This document shows, in pieces, positions 58,616 to 64,000 of a stretch of 64,000 bases of DNA. The DNA is from Tritrichomonas foetus (lineage: Eukaryota; Parabasalia; Tritrichomonadida; Tritrichomonadidae). The notes beneath the pieces are model-generated. The model was not told the origin of the DNA and ran no database searches. It saw only the letters and a list, made by a program, of their open reading frames with translations. A program made the position numbers and the translations under genes. The DNA is taken from assembly GCA_001839685.1 (NCBI GenBank), contig MLAK01000926.1, positions 183,428-247,427 on the forward strand, read 5' to 3'. Every line of letters starts with the position of its first letter. Positions within the stretch are counted from its first letter, which is position 1.

Positions 58616-60775
58616 ATGTCCCATCAGCAAAGGAGGAGTTCTTCGGAATATTCAAATAGTAGTACATATGCATCAAAAACCGCCATGAGTAAGCCTGATA
58701 ATCTCACCAAAGATGAACAATTAAAAGCACGTGGTCAACTTTACAAACTTTTGTTCACTTATCCAATGGCATATGCAGCAGCAATTCCATCAATTCTCTT
58801 CGGTGCTGTCCCAATTTGTTCATTTTTATTTTTTGGTAAAATCTTGAATGAGCACACAATATTTGCTGTTCAAGGCATTAATACAATGGATAAAATCAAA
58901 ACATGGTGCCTTTGCATGACAGGAATGGCTGTACTGGCAGGCATTTTAAGATTTTTATTGATCTTTTTATGGGTTAGAATGGGATCAANATTTACACAAG
59001 ATTTGAAAGGAAATCTATTTGAAAGTTTAATGAGAAATGAAGTTGGTTTCTTTGATGTGACATCAATTGGTGGTATTTTGACATTATTAGGAGAAGATAC
59101 ACAATTAGTTCAAGATAATTTTGGAACAACGAAAGGCACACAATGTCAAAATTTAGGTCAATTCTTATCAGGAATCATTTTAGCATATGTTTATAGTTGG
59201 AAATTAGCATTAATTGCAACATGTGTTTTCCCATATTCAATTTTCTTAATTATGACGATGAGTAAATGTATTGATTATCATATCAATAAAAGATATATGT
59301 ATACTGCCAAATTAATGACAATGTCAGAAGAAACATTAGCAGCAATTCGAACAGTTCGAGGATTTAATCAAGAAGATCATGAATATGAACGATTTATGGA
59401 AATTACAGATAATGTAGTTGAAGAAAGTGTTTTAATGGGACGTTGGGTTAATGTTATGATGACTCTTGTTATGCTTGGAGTTTGGTCTGTTATTATTGGA
59501 AATATGTATTATGGAGGTCAACTTGTTGAAAAAGGTGAATTACAATCAGGAGATTTAATGTCAGTATTTGGATTTATGATGTTTGGTACTATGGGAATTA
59601 TAGAATTACAAACATCAATGCAAGCAGAACAAAAAGCTATTGGTTCAGGTGCTCGAATTTTAAAAATGATTGAACATATTCCATCAATTCCATTTTCAGG
59701 AGGAGAAACTATTAAAGATTTCAAAGGTCATATTATATTTCAAAATGTATCATTTAAATATCCAACACGTGATGTTTATGTTTTAAAGAATGTTTCTTTT
59801 GAAATTAAAGCAGGAGAAATGGGAGCTCTTGTTGGTCATTCAGGAAGTGGAAAATCAACATGTGTTCAACTTTTAGAACGATATTATGATGCCACAGAAG
59901 GAGTTATTTTATTAGATGGTCATGATATTACAACATTAGATCCACGTTGGCTTCATCAAAATATTGGTCTTGTATCACAAGAACCAACATTATTCCAAAC
60001 ATCTATATTAGAAAATATTAAATATGCAAGACAAGATGCAACATTTGAAGAAGTTGAAAATGCAGCAGAAATGGCTAATGCTAAAAAGTTCATTGAAAAA
60101 TTGAATAAAGGATATGATTTTTATGTTGGAGAAAAAGGATCAATGTTATCAGGAGGTCAACGTCAACGAATTGCAATTGCACGAGCATTAATTAAAGATC
60201 CAGTTATTTTAATGACCGATGAAGCAACATCAGCATTAGATGCAGGAAGTGAAAAGAAAGTTCAAGCAGCACTTGATAAAATTATGGCAACTCGAACATC
60301 AGTTGTTGTTGCACATCGTTTAACTACAGTTAAAAATGCTAATATTATTTATGTTTTTGACACAGGTGAAATTGTTGAAGTTGGTAAACATGAAGAACTT
60401 GTTGCTAAGAAAGGTGTTTATTATGAACTTGTTAAACGTCAACTTAAAGATGTTGATAAAGATGTTGAAGTAGAACATGAAGATGAAGAAGAAGGAAAAG
60501 AAGAAAAGAAAAATAAGAAAAGCAAGAAGCATAAGGAAGAAAAAATGGATAAGAAAGAAAGGAATGACAAGAAACAAAATGAAGACAAGGAAGATAAGAA
60601 ACATGAGGAGAAAAAGAAACCTAAAAAAGATAAGAAACATAAAAGAGGAAAGAAAGGAAAAGCCATTTTAGAAACTGAATCATCATCAACTCCAAAGGTT
60701 GAAGAAATCAAGGATATTGAAGACGCATCAGAATCGTCTTCTTCAAATGAACTTTCATCTTCAGTTAGCAGTTAA
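58616..60775 (+). CDS. ABCB-type half-transporter with Lys/Glu-rich tail (arm 2, B gene)
   Basis: The 719-residue product shares residues about 33-620 with the arm-1 B protein, apparently without a single difference, but has its own N-terminus (first about 32 residues) and a long C-terminal tail (about 621-719). The tail is a highly charged Lys/Glu/Asp region (EEGKEEKKNKKSKKHKEEK and similar) and then a Ser/Glu-rich end. NBD motifs are intact. The ambiguous base at 58989 lies at exactly the same codon as the one at 51594 in arm 1. The tail may bind cytoskeleton or acidic lipid or carry sorting signals; this is inference. Stop in TAAAC. Confidence 0.93.
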   Translation: MSHQQRRSSSEYSNSSTYASKTAMSKPDNLTKDEQLKARGQLYKLLFTYPMAYAAAIPSILFGAVPICSFLFFGKILNEHTIFAVQGINTMDKIKTWCLCMTGMAVLAGILRFLLIFLWVRMGSXFTQDLKGNLFESLMRNEVGFFDVTSIGGILTLLGEDTQLVQDNFGTTKGTQCQNLGQFLSGIILAYVYSWKLALIATCVFPYSIFLIMTMSKCIDYHINKRYMYTAKLMTMSEETLAAIRTVRGFNQEDHEYERFMEITDNVVEESVLMGRWVNVMMTLVMLGVWSVIIGNMYYGGQLVEKGELQSGDLMSVFGFMMFGTMGIIELQTSMQAEQKAIGSGARILKMIEHIPSIPFSGGETIKDFKGHIIFQNVSFKYPTRDVYVLKNVSFEIKAGEMGALVGHSGSGKSTCVQLLERYYDATEGVILLDGHDITTLDPRWLHQNIGLVSQEPTLFQTSILENIKYARQDATFEEVENAAEMANAKKFIEKLNKGYDFYVGEKGSMLSGGQRQRIAIARALIKDPVILMTDEATSALDAGSEKKVQAALDKIMATRTSVVVAHRLTTVKNANIIYVFDTGEIVEVGKHEELVAKKGVYYELVKRQLKDVDKDVEVEHEDEEEGKEEKKNKKSKKHKEEKMDKKERNDKKQNEDKEDKKHEEKKKPKKDKKHKRGKKGKAILETESSSTPKVEEIKDIEDASESSSSNELSSSVSS

Positions 60776-60948
60776 ACGGACAAATAAAATTTCTAACGAA
60801 ATAGGACATTTCTTATTATTAAGTAAAATAGAATCGTATATTTAACAGGGATTATATAGTCTTTTTCAACTTCATAAAATATTAAAACTGTTATTTGTGA
60901 ACCACGAAACAAACTTCAGTATGTATCGAACACAATTACTATTTTTTC

Positions 60949-60950
<2 letters not shown>

Positions 60951-60991
<41 letters not shown>
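60951..60991. repeat. (TA)n microsatellite followed by TAA repeats
   Basis: About 20 TA dinucleotides followed by several ata/aat triplets in the convergent spacer between two ABC transporter genes. Confidence 0.95.
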
Positions 60992-60996
<5 letters not shown>

Positions 60997-61061
60997 TAAT
61001 AATAAAAAAGCGTCGGAATTTAAATAACATACAAGTATATCAGAATATTTTCTTTCAAAAT

Positions 61062-63371
61062 TCATGTATAATAATGCATTTGATTAGATTTGATTAATAT
61101 TTCTATAAAAACAGTTTCCAATGTGGAAGATACACATGTGAAATGATTGATTGTTGGTATTTCAATTTTGGCTTGATTCATTACGCGGAAAACATCATGA
61201 AGGGAGTATGAAGAGACAGGTACATTGTAAACCTGTGTTTTTTGCCTATCAGATACTAGGACACAAGCTGGAATATGATTAATCATATAATTATGAAGCT
61301 TCATTTTATCATCTTCAGAATTAGATTGTAAATGAACATCAATTTTCCAATTCATTCCAAATTTTCCAGTTAATAATCTAGGAGATCCAAATGCACAGAT
61401 TGATCCATTTATCATAATAGTAATTTCATCACATAATAAATCAACTTCATTTAATAAATGAGTACAAAGAACAAAAGTTTTTTGTCCTTTTTGAGAATGA
61501 ATCAGTTTATGAACATGACTTCTTGCTGTTGAATCCAGACTAGAAGTCGGCTCATCAAGAATAATAATATTTGAGTTAGATAGAAATGCAACAGCAACAG
61601 AAACTTTCCGTTGAGTCCCACCACTCATTACTTTTACCGGTTTATTGCTATGTTGTCTTAAATCTAGTGAATCAATCAAAAAATTAGATCGATCTTGAAT
61701 TTCAGAATCAGACAAACCAAAAATGGTACCATAAAACTTCAAATTTTCTAATGCAGTTAACTCAGGTGATAAGTGATCATCAAATTGAGGACAATAAGAA
61801 ATCACTCCATCGATTTCAATTTTTCCTGCACTTACTGGAATCCTATTTAAAATCATTTTCATTAAAGTTGTTTTTCCAGATCCATTTGCACCAAGAAGTC
61901 CGAATGTGGATCCTTTTTTTACACATAATGACAAATCATTCACTGCTGGGACTGGCTTGAAATTTGAAAAATAAAGTCGAGAAACTCTTTTAATCTTTAA
62001 TGCATAAATATTATCATTCATTATAGAATTGTGATGAATCTGCGTTAAATTATGAGTTTTAGTTGAATTGAAGTTGACTTCATCTTCCATAAATTTTACA
62101 CTTTCTGGATCAACAGGTTGTATTTTTGTTTCTTTGAATAATTTAGAGTATTTTTGAAATTCAGAAACAGTGCTATTTTCTTCTGTAAATGTAACAGTCC
62201 ATTCAATAAACCACAAAAATAAACTTAAAAAAGCTATTGAAACTGGAAAAGTTAAGAAAGAGCTTCTTTCAAAAGAATTATTGCCAAAATCTGTTAGAAT
62301 AAAGCATAAATTTGCTGGAGGATATAATTTTCCAACCACAGATAGAATCTTATTGAAATTTTTATTTGGAGTCAAATCACTCACTGTAAAAACGCCAAAA
62401 AGCAGAAGCAAAATAAATATGGCATAATTTGCACCAGTTTCAGGTGATTTAAAAATGAAAGAAATACAGTATGATGTTAAGATAAAGCCAGGACCCGATA
62501 AAACTAAAACAAGAAATGAGCTTACTAAATTATTATAAAAAAGCGGAGTTTTGAATATAATATAAATGATCCAAAAAAGAAAAACTATTACAGTCCATTC
62601 AAAAAAATCAACAAGAAAACCACCAATCCAATAGTTTGTTAATTTCAAAGAACATAGAGTCATATATGGCCTTTTTTCACTAGATACATCTTCAATGGCT
62701 TGTGTAACATATAAAACACAAATATTTATGAGACCAAAAGTGACTACAAATGGTATGAATGATGAGATTAGTTCATTTGTTATATGGCTTGTTAGGTGCT
62801 GTACATTATATAAAAAATCAGATTTATTGTTTCTATTCATTCTTTTGTGAAGGATTCTGAGAACTTGGGAAAAAACTAATTTATCAGTTTTTAGAGTATT
62901 ATTATAAAGATATGTTAATGAAATATGAGAATCTTTTGTATTATTATGAAAATGTAATCCAAAAATTAAATTTATATTTGATTTTGTTTCATTTGTATTT
63001 AAATCATAAACCCAATTATTAAATTTTTCTTGTGAATAGAAATAACTGATATTTGGGATAGTATTTAAATCTTTGTTGCATATTTCAATTATATCATTTA
63101 TCATTTCTTTTGTAATATTTAATTGAAATATTTCTGGATTTGCAATAAATGCAATTGTTGGATTGCTATTAATGTGAAAATTATGGAAAGTAAGTGGATT
63201 GTATATAATATTATCATTTAATAATGATTTCAGATGAAAAGAAAGTGCTGTGATTGATGATAAAATTGTGATGATACAACTCCACAAAATTAATGATTGC
63301 GAACGACGATGAATAATATAGCGTCGGTAAGCAACTGCATATATTTGCCGAAAAGAATTATATAAAGACAT
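61062..63371 (-). CDS. ABCA-type half-transporter
   Basis: The 769-residue protein has one N-terminal anchor helix (about 28-48), a luminal domain of about 150 residues with many Asn-X-Ser/Thr sites, then five or six further membrane segments (about 205-400), and one NBD. The NBD has GANGSGKTT, a YCPQFD Q-loop, the signature MSGGTQRKVS with the basic RK typical of the A subfamily, Walker B IIILDEP and the switch His in CTHLL. The large loop after the first helix and this signature identify the A subfamily, whose members move lipids. Being a half-transporter it must dimerise. It is unrelated in detail to the ABCB pairs next door. Stop is TGA. Confidence 0.9.
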   Translation of the reverse strand: MSLYNSFRQIYAVAYRRYIIHRRSQSLILWSCIITILSSITALSFHLKSLLNDNIIYNPLTFHNFHINSNPTIAFIANPEIFQLNITKEMINDIIEICNKDLNTIPNISYFYSQEKFNNWVYDLNTNETKSNINLIFGLHFHNNTKDSHISLTYLYNNTLKTDKLVFSQVLRILHKRMNRNNKSDFLYNVQHLTSHITNELISSFIPFVVTFGLINICVLYVTQAIEDVSSEKRPYMTLCSLKLTNYWIGGFLVDFFEWTVIVFLFWIIYIIFKTPLFYNNLVSSFLVLVLSGPGFILTSYCISFIFKSPETGANYAIFILLLLFGVFTVSDLTPNKNFNKILSVVGKLYPPANLCFILTDFGNNSFERSSFLTFPVSIAFLSLFLWFIEWTVTFTEENSTVSEFQKYSKLFKETKIQPVDPESVKFMEDEVNFNSTKTHNLTQIHHNSIMNDNIYALKIKRVSRLYFSNFKPVPAVNDLSLCVKKGSTFGLLGANGSGKTTLMKMILNRIPVSAGKIEIDGVISYCPQFDDHLSPELTALENLKFYGTIFGLSDSEIQDRSNFLIDSLDLRQHSNKPVKVMSGGTQRKVSVAVAFLSNSNIIILDEPTSSLDSTARSHVHKLIHSQKGQKTFVLCTHLLNEVDLLCDEITIMINGSICAFGSPRLLTGKFGMNWKIDVHLQSNSEDDKMKLHNYMINHIPACVLVSDRQKTQVYNVPVSSYSLHDVFRVMNQAKIEIPTINHFTCVSSTLETVFIEILIKSNQMHYYT

Positions 63372-63773
63372 ATTTCATGGAAAAGATTATTTCTGGTTGT
63401 TAGGTCAATTTTTAGTAAATTGAAAGAATTATTTGACCATAAAATAAATACATTTTTAAAAGTGACTTACTTGTGTTTTATAGTTTCCAGAACATTTTTC
63501 AAAATGTAATAGCTTATTTTGAGGCTGTAATTAACTCATTTAATTGGTTTTCAAAAATGATTATCATATGAATTTTTTATCAATAGAATATATAGGATTG
63601 TAAAAAAATTGAGGCTTCTTTCTTTCCATAGTTGGACATGAAAATTATTAACATATAAATACGAATTTCCCATATTGATATTAAACGAAAGAAAATAATT
63701 CAATTTCACTATTTCAAATTGTATTTCATGACATTGAATAAAATATGAAAATATAAAAGATTTACAATCGACA
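63372..63773. other. intergenic region upstream of the ABCA gene
   Basis: AT-rich; holds the ABCA promoter and the 3' flank of the next gene. No other feature seen. Confidence 0.4.
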
Positions 63774-64000
63774 TCATTTTTTTAAGTATTTATCAAGAGA
63801 TACCAAAGGTGGTAACCGAAAAAATTGGGCATTGTCCAAAGATGTTAATTCAGGAAAACTATTTCGGGAAACAGCATCTAAAAACTTCACTTTTTCTTGA
63901 TGAGCAGAAGATTTGAACTCATAATTCATATCAATTTCAGGTAAGTAAACACTTGTATTTATAATTTGATTACTGGGGAAATGTTGCGTGGAAATAGAAG
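63774..64000 (-). CDS. 3' end of an unidentified gene, cut by window edge
   Basis: One minus-strand frame is open from the window edge for 75 codons to a TGA at 63774-63776, with balanced composition (HQEKVKFLDAVSRNSFPELTSL near the middle, then FFRLPPLVSLDKYLKK at the end). The other two frames have many stops. It is too short to identify. Confidence 0.6.
   Translation of the reverse strand, partial: SISTQHFPSNQIINTSVYLPEIDMNYEFKSSAHQEKVKFLDAVSRNSFPELTSLDNAQFFRLPPLVSLDKYLKK

Noticed and set aside
1..64000. Spliceosomal introns
   Set aside because: I looked for the conserved trichomonad 3' signal (ACTAACACACAG type) and found none, and all genes are continuous.
1..64000. tRNA, rRNA or CRISPR arrays
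   Set aside because: No GC-rich cloverleaf-like segment or regularly spaced palindromic repeat was seen by eye; a tRNA scan was not possible here.

Overview
The window looks like nuclear DNA of a parabasalid (trichomonad) protist; Tritrichomonas foetus or a close relative is my best guess, but the sequence alone does not name the species. Reasons: the DNA is very AT-rich; every gene, including a roughly 12-kb dynein heavy chain, is an uninterrupted ORF; start codons are often preceded closely by CCTTT or TCA-type initiator motifs like those described for Trichomonas vaginalis; stop codons are often embedded in TAAA, the reported trichomonad polyadenylation signal; and the content (N-acetylneuraminate lyase, SCAR/WAVE actin regulator, axonemal parts, kinase and Sel1-repeat relics, many ABC transporters) suits a flagellated, amoeboid, scavenging parasite.

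Layout. 1-9.7 kb: a vWA + E2-like fusion cut by the left window edge, a hypothetical gene, a kelch-repeat gene interrupted by one in-frame TGA, a pseudokinase + N-acetylneuraminate lyase fusion, a DNAAF1-type dynein assembly factor and a Golgi-type glycosyltransferase. 9.7-13.6 kb: a hypothetical protein and eIF4E, separated by a 1373-bp element with perfect 33-bp terminal inverted repeats and TTAA on both sides. 14-31 kb: a coiled-coil protein, UBA1 (E1), a CAMK-like kinase, a SCAR/WAVE homologue, a decayed kinase pseudogene, a sugar porter, a Rab, ribosomal proteins eS10 and eL6, and BBS4. 31.5-43.6 kb: one dynein heavy chain whose AAA1, AAA3 and AAA4 nucleotide-binding loops are degenerate. 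43.6-49.9 kb: a gene-poor AT-rich stretch, a seven-TM GOST-like protein, a KRTCAP2-like oligosaccharyltransferase subunit and a decayed Sel1-repeat relic.

49.9-60.8 kb is the most striking part. Two divergent pairs of ABCB half-transporters form an 11-kb inverted duplication around a small U1-type zinc-finger gene, a 17-bp minisatellite and an 818-bp assembly gap. The coding cores of the two arms are essentially identical, while the promoters, 3' flanks, protein tails and one 343-bp transmembrane patch have diverged. This points to gene conversion confined to coding DNA, or to a partly artificial assembly; the same ambiguous base occurs at the same codon in both arms. 61-64 kb: an ABCA-type half-transporter and the 3' end of an unidentified gene.

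Functional themes are the axoneme and cilium (DNAAF1, dynein heavy chain, BBS4), ubiquitin (UBA1, vWA-UBC fusion), actin (SCAR), the secretory pathway (Rab, KRTCAP2, glycosyltransferase, GOST), translation (eIF4E, eS10, eL6) and membrane transport. Genes are monocistronic and intermingled on both strands, with no operon-like order.
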